32,239 bases of DNA from Bacillota bacterium (GTDB taxonomy: Bacteria > Bacillota > Clostridia > Lachnospirales > Lachnospiraceae), in NCBI GenBank assembly GCA_023420935.1, contig JAEZUR010000128.1:1-32239 (forward strand), given 5' to 3'. The position numbers were made by a program, and so were the translations under genes. A model generated the notes under the pieces. It was given only the letters and a program-made list of their open reading frames with translations. It made no database searches and was not told where the DNA came from. Numbering within the stretch: position 1 is the stretch's first letter; every line of letters begins with the position of its first letter. Shown here piece after piece: positions 23,605 through 31,904 of the stretch.

Positions 23605-23961
23605 TATAATAATGTCTTAAATTTCTATGTGAAATAGTTAAAACAAAATAAACTTTACCTTGTATGAACAACATCTGTCATACAAACAATATAGATTAAA
23701 AATATGCAGTCAAGATATAACTTTCATAAAGAATAATCAATAAATTGAATTAATTGTGTAGGCACCAAATAGAGACGAAGCTATTGCTAAAATCCTTAGT
23801 GCTTTAGGTGAGTTTATCAATAGGTTCTAATTTTCTGAAAGTAATTACTCATTGTATTCAAAAATTCGGGAAAAATATCGGATAAAAGAAAATTGGGGGT
23901 AGATTTTTTTTCTAGCATAGGTTATAATGCTTTAGTTATAGATTATAAAGGAGGACGTGTT
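23605..23961. other. Divergent ftsH-pyrG intergenic region without a gene
   Basis: This AT-rich stretch holds an 8-bp inverted repeat, TTGTATGA at 23660-23667 with TCATACAA at 23678-23685 around a 10-base loop, a possible operator. It also has a short gene-like remnant at 23762-23830 and a TATAAT at 23923-23928 that could serve pyrG but lacks a good -35. The CTP-sensing GGGC start and attenuator known for Bacillus pyrG is not evident. A plus-strand frame is open from 23893 but has no ribosome site. Confidence 0.5.
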
Positions 23962-25572
23962 ATGGCTGTCAAGTATGTATTTGTAACGGGAGGTGTCGTT
24001 TCCGGTCTTGGTAAAGGAATTACGGCTGCTTCTCTTGGAAGACTTCTTAAAATGCGTGGATATAGTGTCACAATGCAGAAGTTTGATCCTTATATTAATA
24101 TTGACCCGGGTACAATGAATCCAATCCAACATGGTGAAGTATTTGTAACTGATGATGGTGCGGAAACAGATTTAGATTTAGGACACTATGAGAGATTTAT
24201 TGATGAGAGCCTGACAAAGCGCTCCAATGTAACAACTGGTAAGATTTATTGGTCTGTTTTATCCAAAGAACGTCGTGGTGATTTTGGTGGAGGTACCGTT
24301 CAGGTTATCCCTCATATTACCAATGAGATTAAAAGTCGTTTCTATCGTAATGATGGATGTAAGGATACGCAGGTTGCAATTATAGAAGTTGGTGGAACAG
24401 TAGGAGATATTGAAAGCCAACCATTCTTAGAATCCATTCGACAATTCCAACATGATGTTGGACGTGAAAATGCGATTTTAATTCATGTTACATTAATTCC
24501 TTATTTAAGAGCGTCTGGTGAAATGAAAACCAAGCCAACACAAGCAAGTGTTAAGGAATTACAGGGGATGGGAATTCAACCAGATATAATCGTTTGTAGA
24601 ACAGAACTTCCATTAGAAACAGGAATCAAAGAGAAGATTGCATTATTCTGTAATGTGCCAAGCAAGCATGTTATGCAGAATTTAGATGTAGAAACTTTAT
24701 ATGAAGCACCACTGGCTATGGAAAAAGAACATTTAGCAGATGTAGCTTGTGAATGCTTACAATTAGAATGCCCAGAACCAGATCTAAGAGAATGGGAAGA
24801 CATGGTTACAGCGCTGAAAAACCCTTCAAAAGAGGTTACAGTTGCTCTTGTTGGTAAGTATACGGCATTACATGATGCATATATCAGTGTTGTAGAATCT
24901 CTAAAACATGGAGCAGTTGCTCATAATGCAAATGTAAGTATTAAATGGATTCCATCTGAAAGTGTAAATGCTGATAATGTGGATGAATTACTTAAGGATG
25001 TAAGTGGTATCTTAGTTCCTGGAGGATTCGGTGATAGAGGAATCGATGGAAAGATATTTGCAATTAAATATGCTCGTGAGCATAAGATTCCATTCCTTGG
25101 CTTATGTCTTGGTATGCAGTTAGCAATTGTGGAATTTGCTCGTAATGTGGTTGGATTTGCAGATGCACATAGTGCAGAACTTGATCCAGCGACAAACCAT
25201 CCAGTGATTCATTTAATGCCAGAACAAGATGGTATTGAAGATATAGGTGGTACGTTAAGGCTTGGTTCTTATCCATGTGTATTAGAAGAAAACAGCAAAG
25301 CATTTGATTTATATGGTGATAAAATTATTCATGAAAGACATAGACATCGTTATGAGGTAAATAATTACTACAGAAACGATTTGATTAAAGCTGGTATGAC
25401 TCTTGCTGGACTTTCACCAGATGGCAGAATAGTTGAAATGATTGAACTACCTGCGCATCCATGGTTTGTTGCTACACAAGCGCATCCAGAGTTTAAGTCA
25501 AGACCGAATAGACCACACCCACTCTTTAAAGGATTTATTGGAGCGGCATTACAAAAGCAAGATGAGAAATAA
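23962..25572 (+). CDS. pyrG: CTP synthase
   Basis: This protein of about 536 residues makes CTP from UTP, ATP and glutamine. The synthetase domain opens with KYVFVTGGVVSGLGKGITAA and continues through MQKFDPYINIDPGTMNP, DDGAETDLDLGHYERF and IEVGGTVGDIESQPF. The C-terminal glutamine amidotransferase domain has its nucleophile C382 in GLCLGMQLAIVEFA and a catalytic His-Glu in QAHPEFKSRP. ATG 23962 is used because AAAGGAGG lies just upstream and MAVKYVF is the usual PyrG beginning. The gene stands alone and ends in a hairpin at 25591-25639. CTP from this enzyme is also what LegF consumes. Confidence 0.97.
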   Translation: MAVKYVFVTGGVVSGLGKGITAASLGRLLKMRGYSVTMQKFDPYINIDPGTMNPIQHGEVFVTDDGAETDLDLGHYERFIDESLTKRSNVTTGKIYWSVLSKERRGDFGGGTVQVIPHITNEIKSRFYRNDGCKDTQVAIIEVGGTVGDIESQPFLESIRQFQHDVGRENAILIHVTLIPYLRASGEMKTKPTQASVKELQGMGIQPDIIVCRTELPLETGIKEKIALFCNVPSKHVMQNLDVETLYEAPLAMEKEHLADVACECLQLECPEPDLREWEDMVTALKNPSKEVTVALVGKYTALHDAYISVVESLKHGAVAHNANVSIKWIPSESVNADNVDELLKDVSGILVPGGFGDRGIDGKIFAIKYAREHKIPFLGLCLGMQLAIVEFARNVVGFADAHSAELDPATNHPVIHLMPEQDGIEDIGGTLRLGSYPCVLEENSKAFDLYGDKIIHERHRHRYEVNNYYRNDLIKAGMTLAGLSPDGRIVEMIELPAHPWFVATQAHPEFKSRPNRPHPLFKGFIGAALQKQDEK

Positions 25573-25590
25573 GCAAAAGATAAGAGAATG

Positions 25591-25639
25591 AAGTCCGTTT
25601 CCAAATATAGTAGTTTCTACTTGTTTTGGGACGGGCTTT
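25591..25639 (+). terminator. Terminator after pyrG
   Basis: AAGTCCGTTTC pairs with GGGACGGGCTT (with three G-U pairs) around an AT-rich loop and is followed by a short TTT. The stem is clear, but the T run is brief, so termination may be incomplete. Confidence 0.55.
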
Positions 25640-25736
25640 CCGTGTATTCACCAATTGTACGAAGTAATTAGCGGGTAGAAGTAGGATAGTTGAATTTGGA
25701 GAAGAGCGTAAGAACAGAAAGATACGAGGATATAGA

Positions 25737-26552
25737 ATGGCATACGAAATATTAGTGTTAGATATTGATGGTACCTTAACAAATAGTAAGAAAGAGATTA
25801 CAAGTCGTACCTTGGAAACATTACTTAAGCTTCAAGAAAATGGACAAAAGGTTGTGTTAGCTTCTGGTCGTCCCACCCCAGGGATTGTTCCGTTAGCGAA
25901 ACAACTAAAATTGGATCAATATGGCGGTTATATTTTGTCTTATAATGGAGCCAAAGTAATTAATGTAGCGACACAGGAAGTGATTTATAATGCCGTACTT
26001 CCAAAAGAATTGATTCCAGATGTTTACCAAGCAGTGCTTGAATATAAAGTAGGTATCATTACCTATGAAAATAATGAAGTATTAGTCGGAAATGGATTTG
26101 ACGAATATAACAGACTAGAAGCAAGAATTAATAACATTGCAATGCGAGAAGTTGAGAATTTTGTGGAATACATTACTTTTGATATCAATAAGTGTTTATT
26201 AACTGGTGAACCTGATTACTTAGCTACCGTAGAAGTGGAATTTAAAAAACGATTTGGAGATCAGTTAAATATCTATCGTTCAGAACCATTTTTCCTTGAA
26301 ATCATGCCACAAAACATAGATAAAGCATATTCTTTAGGTAAATTATTAAAACACTTAGATTTATCCAGAAAACAAATGATATGTTGTGGAGACGGATTTA
26401 ATGATTTGTCTATGATTCAATACGCTGGTCTTGGAGTAGCAATGTCCAATGCTCAGCAAGTTGTAAAAGATGCCGCTGATTATATTACCTTGTCCAATGA
26501 CGAAGACGGAGTTGTACATGTAATCGAAAAGTTTATGTATGGAGATGTGTAA
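25737..26552 (+). CDS. Cof-type HAD-IIB phosphatase
   Basis: This 271-residue haloacid-dehalogenase phosphatase of the Cof/YidA subgroup has its nucleophile motif DIDGTLTNSKK at residues 8-18, motif II in VVLASGRPTPG, and the metal-binding motif CGDGFNDLSMIQYAGLGVAM near the C-terminus. The region from about 85 to 185 is the IIB cap. These enzymes remove phosphate from sugar phosphates, flavin or pyridoxal phosphates; the substrate cannot be read. GAGGATA before the ATG is a modest ribosome site. It lies between pyrG and uvrC with separate spacing. Confidence 0.88.
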   Translation: MAYEILVLDIDGTLTNSKKEITSRTLETLLKLQENGQKVVLASGRPTPGIVPLAKQLKLDQYGGYILSYNGAKVINVATQEVIYNAVLPKELIPDVYQAVLEYKVGIITYENNEVLVGNGFDEYNRLEARINNIAMREVENFVEYITFDINKCLLTGEPDYLATVEVEFKKRFGDQLNIYRSEPFFLEIMPQNIDKAYSLGKLLKHLDLSRKQMICCGDGFNDLSMIQYAGLGVAMSNAQQVVKDAADYITLSNDEDGVVHVIEKFMYGDV

Positions 26553-26674
26553 GAATAGTATATGATATTAGTTAGGATGATAATGGAATGGTAAATATCC
26601 ACTCTGTAACTTTGTGCGTGTGAGTAACATGAATTATTGCTCCGCATAAGACAGCATAAGAAATGAGGAAAACT

Positions 26675-28531
26675 ATGTTTGACCTTCAGGAAGAGTTAAA
26701 AAAACTACCTGCGAAACCAGGCGTATATCTTATGCATGATAAGCAGGATAAGATCATTTATGTTGGGAAAGCAATTAGCCTAAAAAATAGAGTAAGACAG
26801 TATTTTCAGGCTAGTAGGAATGTTACGCCCAAAATTGCCCGTATGATTGAACAAATTGATCATTTTGAATATATTATTACAGACTCAGAGCTTGAGGCTC
26901 TGGTTTTAGAATGTAACTTAATCAAGGAACATAGTCCAAAATATAATACCATGCTGAAGGATGATAAGGCGTACCCTTATATAAAAGCTACGGTGAATGA
27001 ACCATTTCCAAGACTGATGATGGCAAGACAGATGAAGAAGGACAAAGCTAAGTATTTTGGACCTTATACTAGCGCAGGAGCAGTGAAGGATACACTGGAA
27101 TTAATCAGAAAGATCTACTTTGTAAGAACCTGTAATCGCAATCTTCCAAGAGACATAGGTAAAGAAAGACCTTGCCTAAATTATCATATCAAGCAATGTA
27201 AAGCACCTTGTCAAGGCTATGTAAGTCAAGAGGAGTACCAAGCATCGTTTCGCCAAGTGCTTGAGTTTTTAAATGGTAATTACAGTACAGTTCTAAAAAT
27301 GTTAGAAGATAAAATGCTAGAAGCATCGGAAGCATTTGCCTTTGAAGAGGCTGCCCAGTATAGGGATCTTCGAAACAGTGTTCTACAGATTGCCCAGAAG
27401 CAAAAGATAACTAGTCAGGAACAAGAGGATAAAGATATTATTGCCATGGCAAAAGCAGCTGGGGAAGCAGTAATCCAAGTATTTTTTATGAGAAGTGGAA
27501 AGCTAATCGGTAGAGAACATTTTCACTTGGATGGTGTGGAGCACGATACGAGAGCAGATATCCTAACTGCATTTATAAAGCAGTTTTATGCTGGGACACC
27601 TTATATACCAAAAGAGTTGGTACTACAGGATGAAATAAATGAAGAAGACTTAATATCGGAATGGTTATCTACCAAGCGTGGCCAAAAGGTTTACATCAAA
27701 GTACCGAAAAAAGGGGAAAAGGAAAAGTTAGTTGAACTTGCCGAGAAGAATGCCTCTTTGGTATTACAACAGGATTCCGAGAAGATAAAGCGAGAAGAGA
27801 AGAAGACCATTGGTGCCATGAAACAGATTGCAGATTGGCTTAGCTTAGAAGATGTTTATCGAGTGGAATCCTTCGATATCTCCAATATCAATGGGTTTGA
27901 ATCTGTAGGTTCCATGGTAGTATTTGAAAAAGGAAAACCAAAGCGAAACGACTACCGTAAGTTTAAGATTAAATGGGTAAAAGGAGCAGATGATTATGCC
28001 AGTATGTATGAAGTACTGACCAGACGTTTTACCCACGGAATCAAAGAATTAGAAGAACAGAAAGAAAAAGGATTAGAAACCGACCTGGGAAGCTTCACCA
28101 GATTCCCAGACTTAATCATGATGGACGGTGGAAAAGGCCAAGTAAACATAGCCTTAAAAGTCCTCGACGAACTCCACCTAAACATTCCAGTTTGTGGTAT
28201 GGTAAAAGACGACAACCACAGAACAAGAGGACTATACTTCAACAATCAAGAATTACCAATCGAAAAAAACAGCGAAGGTTTTCACCTAATCACTCGTATC
28301 CAGGATGAAACCCATCGTTTCGCCATCGAATACCACCGATCCCTAAGAGGCAAAGCACAAGTACATTCCATCCTAGACGAAATCAGTGGCATCGGCGAAG
28401 CCAGAAGAAAAGCCCTCATGAGACACTTTAAGTCTTTAGACGCCATAAAAGAAGCCACCATAGAAGAAATCGCCAAAGCCCCATCCATGAACGAATCCGC
28501 CGCCAAAAAGGTTTACGATTTCTTCCATTAA
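26675..28531 (+). CDS. uvrC: UvrABC excinuclease subunit C
   Basis: This protein of about 618 residues makes both incisions in nucleotide excision repair after UvrA/UvrB find damage. The GIY-YIG nuclease is at the N-terminus (KPGVYLMHDKQDKIIYVGKA), with CLNYHIKQCKAPC after it. A UVR helical hairpin for UvrB binding lies near 195-235. The RNase H-like nuclease has ESFDISNINGFESVGSMVVF and MMDGGKGQVN, and tandem helix-hairpin-helix motifs end the protein (LDEISGIGEARRKALMRHF). ATG 26675 is preferred to ATG 26663 because GAGGA lies between them and MFDLQEELKKLP is the usual start. The last 350 bases use noticeably more C-ending codons. Confidence 0.96.
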   Translation: MFDLQEELKKLPAKPGVYLMHDKQDKIIYVGKAISLKNRVRQYFQASRNVTPKIARMIEQIDHFEYIITDSELEALVLECNLIKEHSPKYNTMLKDDKAYPYIKATVNEPFPRLMMARQMKKDKAKYFGPYTSAGAVKDTLELIRKIYFVRTCNRNLPRDIGKERPCLNYHIKQCKAPCQGYVSQEEYQASFRQVLEFLNGNYSTVLKMLEDKMLEASEAFAFEEAAQYRDLRNSVLQIAQKQKITSQEQEDKDIIAMAKAAGEAVIQVFFMRSGKLIGREHFHLDGVEHDTRADILTAFIKQFYAGTPYIPKELVLQDEINEEDLISEWLSTKRGQKVYIKVPKKGEKEKLVELAEKNASLVLQQDSEKIKREEKKTIGAMKQIADWLSLEDVYRVESFDISNINGFESVGSMVVFEKGKPKRNDYRKFKIKWVKGADDYASMYEVLTRRFTHGIKELEEQKEKGLETDLGSFTRFPDLIMMDGGKGQVNIALKVLDELHLNIPVCGMVKDDNHRTRGLYFNNQELPIEKNSEGFHLITRIQDETHRFAIEYHRSLRGKAQVHSILDEISGIGEARRKALMRHFKSLDAIKEATIEEIAKAPSMNESAAKKVYDFFH

Positions 28532-28634
28532 AGCCATTGCGCAACTTGTATCTCATGTGTTAGAATAACTCTGATGGTTTTTAATATACGAGATTTACCG
28601 ATTCAGTGTTTCATAAGCCACGACAGCGTAAAAG

Positions 28635-28908
28635 CATGAATGTGATTCCATATAGATTCAGCTTGGGAAGACCGGCTGACGACGGCGTCCTTGATCGCGT
28701 AGACAACGAGCCAAGTGACTGTTTACAGTCATATGGCGACTGTCCGCGTGACCACAAGTCGCTTTATGCTTCTTGTGGTATTCGACTTGAGACTCAGGCA
28801 ACAACAACGCCCGCTTATGCGTTGTTGTTGCCACGCTCTGAGGCTCAAAAGCGAACATGCCTAGGAAGGTAAGGCGACCAAATGAATCTATATGGAATCA
28901 CATTCATG
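28635..28908. repeat. 274-bp structured element with perfect 26-bp terminal inverted repeats
   Basis: Arms at 28635-28660 and 28883-28908 are exact reverse complements over 26 bases. The 222 bases between are richer in G+C than the surroundings and full of hairpins: TGACTG/CAGTCA (28716-28731), ACCACAAG/CTTGTGGT (28751-28779) and a 14-bp perfect stem (28797-28810 with 28819-28832) enclosed by GAGACTCA/TGAGGCTC (28789-28796, 28839-28846, one mismatch). Open frames of 88 and 66 codons on the two strands lack ribosome sites and look accidental. No target duplication is obvious. It is either a non-autonomous mobile element or a large structured RNA. The flanks, 28532-28634 and 28909-29010, hold no gene. 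Confidence 0.75.
28797..28832 (+). repeat. 14-bp perfect hairpin inside the structured element
   Basis: GGCAACAACAACGC at 28797-28810 and its exact complement at 28819-28832 enclose the loop CCGCTTAT. The repeated CAA/TTG triplets on each arm are unlike the surrounding sequence. No T run follows, so it is not an intrinsic terminator. Confidence 0.8.
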
Positions 28909-29010
28909 AACAACACCTACCTCATAGCCAATGACCTATGATCCTCGAACCGTTATTGTATTACACATAATTATTTTCATGCCACTATATAAGTGGAAGA
29001 AGGGAGCAAT

Positions 29011-29934
29011 ATGTACACAGTAGATTTAACCAAATTAATTGAGAAGATGAAATTGGAAAACTGTACACCAGATGTAAATATTGATGATATTAAGATTTCT
29101 CAGACTGATGTGAACAGACCAGCTCTTCAGTTGGCAGGATTTTTTGATTATTTTGATTCTAACCGCATCCAGGTAATTGGACATGTTGAGCATACATATA
29201 TGCAGAAGATGGAAAAGGATCATGGAGTTGCCGTTTTAACTAAAATATTTGAATATAAAGTTCCTTGTATTGTATTTTGTAGAAGTATTGAAATAGAGCC
29301 AGAGATTATTGAATTAGCAACCAAACATGGTGTGCCTATTTTAAAAAGCAAGAAAACAACTTCTTCCTTTATGGCAGAGGTAATTCGTTGGTTAAATGTG
29401 GAACTTGCGCAAAGAATCTCCATACACGGAGTATTAGTAGATGTTTACGGCGAAGGTGTACTTATCATGGGCGAAAGTGGTATTGGTAAAAGTGAGGCTG
29501 CCCTAGAATTAATTAAGAGAGGACACCGCCTTGTAACCGATGATGTTGTTGAGATTAAAAAAGTTAGTGATGATACACTCATTGGTACCGCACCTGATAT
29601 TACGAGACATTTTATTGAATTACGTGGTATTGGTATTATCGATGTGAAAACATTATTTGGTGTTGAAAGTGTTAAGAATACCCAATCTATCGATTTAGTA
29701 ATTAAATTAGAAGAATGGAATAAAGAGCAAGAATATGACAGACTTGGACTGGAAGAAACTTATACGGAATTTTTAGGAAATAAAGTAGTATGCCATTCTA
29801 TTCCAATTAGACCAGGTAGAAATTTAGCGATTATTTGTGAAGCAGCTGCGGTAAACTATAGACAGAAGAAAATGGGCTATAATGCTGCCAGAGAATTATA
29901 TAATAGAGTAACAAACAATCTAATGAAAAAATAG
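29011..29934 (+). CDS. hprK: HPr kinase/phosphorylase
   Basis: This protein of about 307 residues phosphorylates and dephosphorylates Ser46 of HPr, setting carbon catabolite repression in Firmicutes. An N-terminal domain (1-130) precedes the kinase core, with Walker A GESGIGKS at 154-161, HRLVTDDVVEIK, and the signature HFIELRGIGIIDV. ATG 29011 is chosen with GAAGGGA six bases upstream; an in-frame GTG at 28993 has no ribosome site. It opens a plus-strand run with glucokinase, murB and rapZ. The pairing with a sugar kinase places flux sensing and hexose phosphorylation together. Confidence 0.96.
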   Translation: MYTVDLTKLIEKMKLENCTPDVNIDDIKISQTDVNRPALQLAGFFDYFDSNRIQVIGHVEHTYMQKMEKDHGVAVLTKIFEYKVPCIVFCRSIEIEPEIIELATKHGVPILKSKKTTSSFMAEVIRWLNVELAQRISIHGVLVDVYGEGVLIMGESGIGKSEAALELIKRGHRLVTDDVVEIKKVSDDTLIGTAPDITRHFIELRGIGIIDVKTLFGVESVKNTQSIDLVIKLEEWNKEQEYDRLGLEETYTEFLGNKVVCHSIPIRPGRNLAIICEAAAVNYRQKKMGYNAARELYNRVTNNLMKK

Positions 29935-29957
29935 ACAAAAAGCTGGAGGATTAAAAA

Positions 29958-30899
29958 ATGTCAAAAGTATGCGTAGGGATTGATATAGGAGGAACAACGG
30001 TAAAGCTCGGGTTGTTCACTGTGGAAGGAAAGTTACTTGAGAAATGGGAAATAGTAACAAGAAAAGAAGAGGGCGGGAAATATGTCCTTGGAGATATCGT
30101 TGAATCCCTAAGTGAAAGATTTGATTCTAATAAAATTTTGAAACAGGATGTAATTGGTATTGGCATTGGAGTTCCAGGGCCAATCACAGAAGATGGAACT
30201 GTTTTAAAATGTGCAAACCTTGGATGGGATGTATTCAATGTTGCAGATGAAGTAAGAAAACTTACTGGTATCGATCATGTGAAGGTTGGCAATGATGCCA
30301 ATGTTGCAGCTCTTGGTGAAATGTGGAAGGGCGGCGGAAGAGGCTGTACTAATATGGTTATGGTAACGCTTGGAACAGGTGTTGGCGGCGGTGTTATCAT
30401 CAATGGTGAAATTTTAACAGGTAGCAGAGGAGCTGCTGGAGAAATTGGACATATTACAGTGGAATATCATGAACAGGATACATGTGGATGTGGTAAGAAA
30501 GGATGTTTAGAACAATTTGCTTCTGCTACTGGTATCGTGAAGGAAGCAAAAAGAGCATTAGCATCTACGGATACCCCTTCTCAATTAAGAAACATTGAAC
30601 ATTTATCAGCAAAAGCAATCTTTGATGCATCCAAAGAAGGAGATGCTCTTGCTCTTGAATTAGTGGAACAATTAGGAAGATACTTAGGAATCGCACTTTC
30701 TCATGTAGCAGCAGTTGTAGATCCAGAAGCATTTGTTATAGGCGGTGGTGTTTCTAAAGCTGGTAGTGTATTAACAGATGTAATTAAAAAACATTATGAA
30801 CAAAATGTTATGTTTGCACTTCAAAACAGAGAATTTAAGCTTGCAGAGCTTGGAAATGATGCAGGTATTTATGGAAGTGCCAAAATGGTCATAAAGTAA
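29958..30899 (+). CDS. glk: ROK-family glucokinase
   Basis: This 313-residue protein phosphorylates glucose with ATP in the cytosol. The phosphate-binding DIGGTTVKLGLF is at residues 9-20, VGNDANVAALGE holds the catalytic aspartate, and GTGVGGGVIINGEI is the second ATP loop. EIGHITVEY is followed by the ROK zinc site CGCGKKGC. No DNA-binding domain is present, so it is a kinase rather than a ROK repressor. AGCTGGAGGA lies before ATG 29958, and the hprK stop is only 23 bases upstream, so the two are co-transcribed. Confidence 0.93.
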   Translation: MSKVCVGIDIGGTTVKLGLFTVEGKLLEKWEIVTRKEEGGKYVLGDIVESLSERFDSNKILKQDVIGIGIGVPGPITEDGTVLKCANLGWDVFNVADEVRKLTGIDHVKVGNDANVAALGEMWKGGGRGCTNMVMVTLGTGVGGGVIINGEILTGSRGAAGEIGHITVEYHEQDTCGCGKKGCLEQFASATGIVKEAKRALASTDTPSQLRNIEHLSAKAIFDASKEGDALALELVEQLGRYLGIALSHVAAVVDPEAFVIGGGVSKAGSVLTDVIKKHYEQNVMFALQNREFKLAELGNDAGIYGSAKMVIK

Positions 30900-30959
30900 T
30901 AGAATATTTTCGTAAGAAACACATATATTAGCTAATATAAAAAGTGGAAGAGGTTTGTT

Positions 30960-31874
30960 TTGGACAAGAAATTTTATAATCAATTAACAGAATTTATGGA
31001 GCTAGATGATGTAAAAATAGCGGAACCCATGTCAAACCACACAACGTTTAAAATAGGAGGCCCTGCAGATTATTTTATTACACCGAGAACAGTGGAAGAT
31101 TTGCAGGAAGCCGTTCGGCTTTGTAAGAAAGAAAGCATACCATATTACATAATGGGGAATGGCAGTAACCTCTTAGTTGGCGATAAGGGTTATCGTGGTG
31201 CGATTATTCAAGTGTCTAAGAAATTTAATCAGATTCAGTTTGAAGAGAATGGGCATGTAACTGCTGGTGCAGGTATTATGTTATCCAAACTTGCTATGGA
31301 GATAGCAGAACATCAACTGACTGGTTTTGAATATGAAGCAGGAATTCCAGGAACACTTGGCGGAGCGGTTGCTATGAATGCAGGTGCTTATGGTGGTGAG
31401 ATTAAAGATTATATCGTATCAGCTACTGTTCTAGATAAAGAAGGTAATTTACTAACCATTCCAAAGGAAGAGTTGGCATTGGGTTATCGTACAAGTGTAA
31501 TTCAGAAAGAAGACTATGTTGTTGTATCTGCGACCTTTGCATTTCAACAAGGTGATAAAGCTGAAATTCTGTCTAAGATTATAGACTTTAATTCCAGACG
31601 TAAAGATAAACAGCCGTTAGAGTTTCCTAGTGCTGGTAGTACCTTTAAAAGGCCAGAAGGTCACTTTGCAGGAAAGCTAATTATGGATGCAGGATTATCT
31701 GGATACAAAGTTGGGGACATTATGGTTTCTGAAAAGCATTGTGGATTTGTAATCAATCTAGGAAATGGTACAGCGAATCAAGTGATAACCATAATTGAGG
31801 ATATACAACGTATCGTTTATGAAAAATTTGGCGTAACATTGGAACCTGAAGTTCGGTTATTAGGAGAGTTTTAA
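30960..31874 (+). CDS. murB: UDP-N-acetylenolpyruvoylglucosamine reductase
   Basis: This 304-residue flavoenzyme reduces UDP-GlcNAc-enolpyruvate with NADPH to UDP-MurNAc, an early peptidoglycan step. The PCMH-type FAD domain shows MSNHTTFKIGGPADYFI, YYIMGNGSNLLVGDKGYRG and AGIPGTLGGAVAMNAGAYGG. The C-terminal domain has YRTSVIQ, FPSAGSTFKRPEGHFAGKLI with the catalytic serine, and a final glutamate in LEPEVRLLG. It is a type IIa/b MurB lacking the Tyr loop of the E. coli enzyme. A TTG start at 30960 follows GGAAGAGG; no ATG is suitably placed. Confidence 0.95.
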   Translation: MDKKFYNQLTEFMELDDVKIAEPMSNHTTFKIGGPADYFITPRTVEDLQEAVRLCKKESIPYYIMGNGSNLLVGDKGYRGAIIQVSKKFNQIQFEENGHVTAGAGIMLSKLAMEIAEHQLTGFEYEAGIPGTLGGAVAMNAGAYGGEIKDYIVSATVLDKEGNLLTIPKEELALGYRTSVIQKEDYVVVSATFAFQQGDKAEILSKIIDFNSRRKDKQPLEFPSAGSTFKRPEGHFAGKLIMDAGLSGYKVGDIMVSEKHCGFVINLGNGTANQVITIIEDIQRIVYEKFGVTLEPEVRLLGEF

Positions 31875-31904
31875 AAATCAGTAACATGTAGGAGGAAACC
31901 GGCT

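Noticed and set aside
23893..23961. 23-residue N-terminal extension of pyrG
   Set aside because: It starts at a TTG without a ribosome site and covers the likely promoter and ribosome site; the usual PyrG start is at 23962.
23962..25572. CTP-sensing slippage attenuator at pyrG as in Bacillus
   Set aside because: No GGGC-type initial transcript or matching terminator hairpin was visible upstream of the gene.
26553..26674. Search for a riboswitch or small gene between the HAD phosphatase and uvrC
   Set aside because: About 120 bases with no convincing stem, conserved motif or open frame with a ribosome site.
28606..28872. Plus-strand open frame of 88 codons, and a minus-strand frame at 28658-28858, within the uvrC-hprK spacer
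   Set aside because: Both run through the inverted repeats and hairpins, lack ribosome sites and have compositions unlike the other proteins; they are by-products of the GC-rich structured element.
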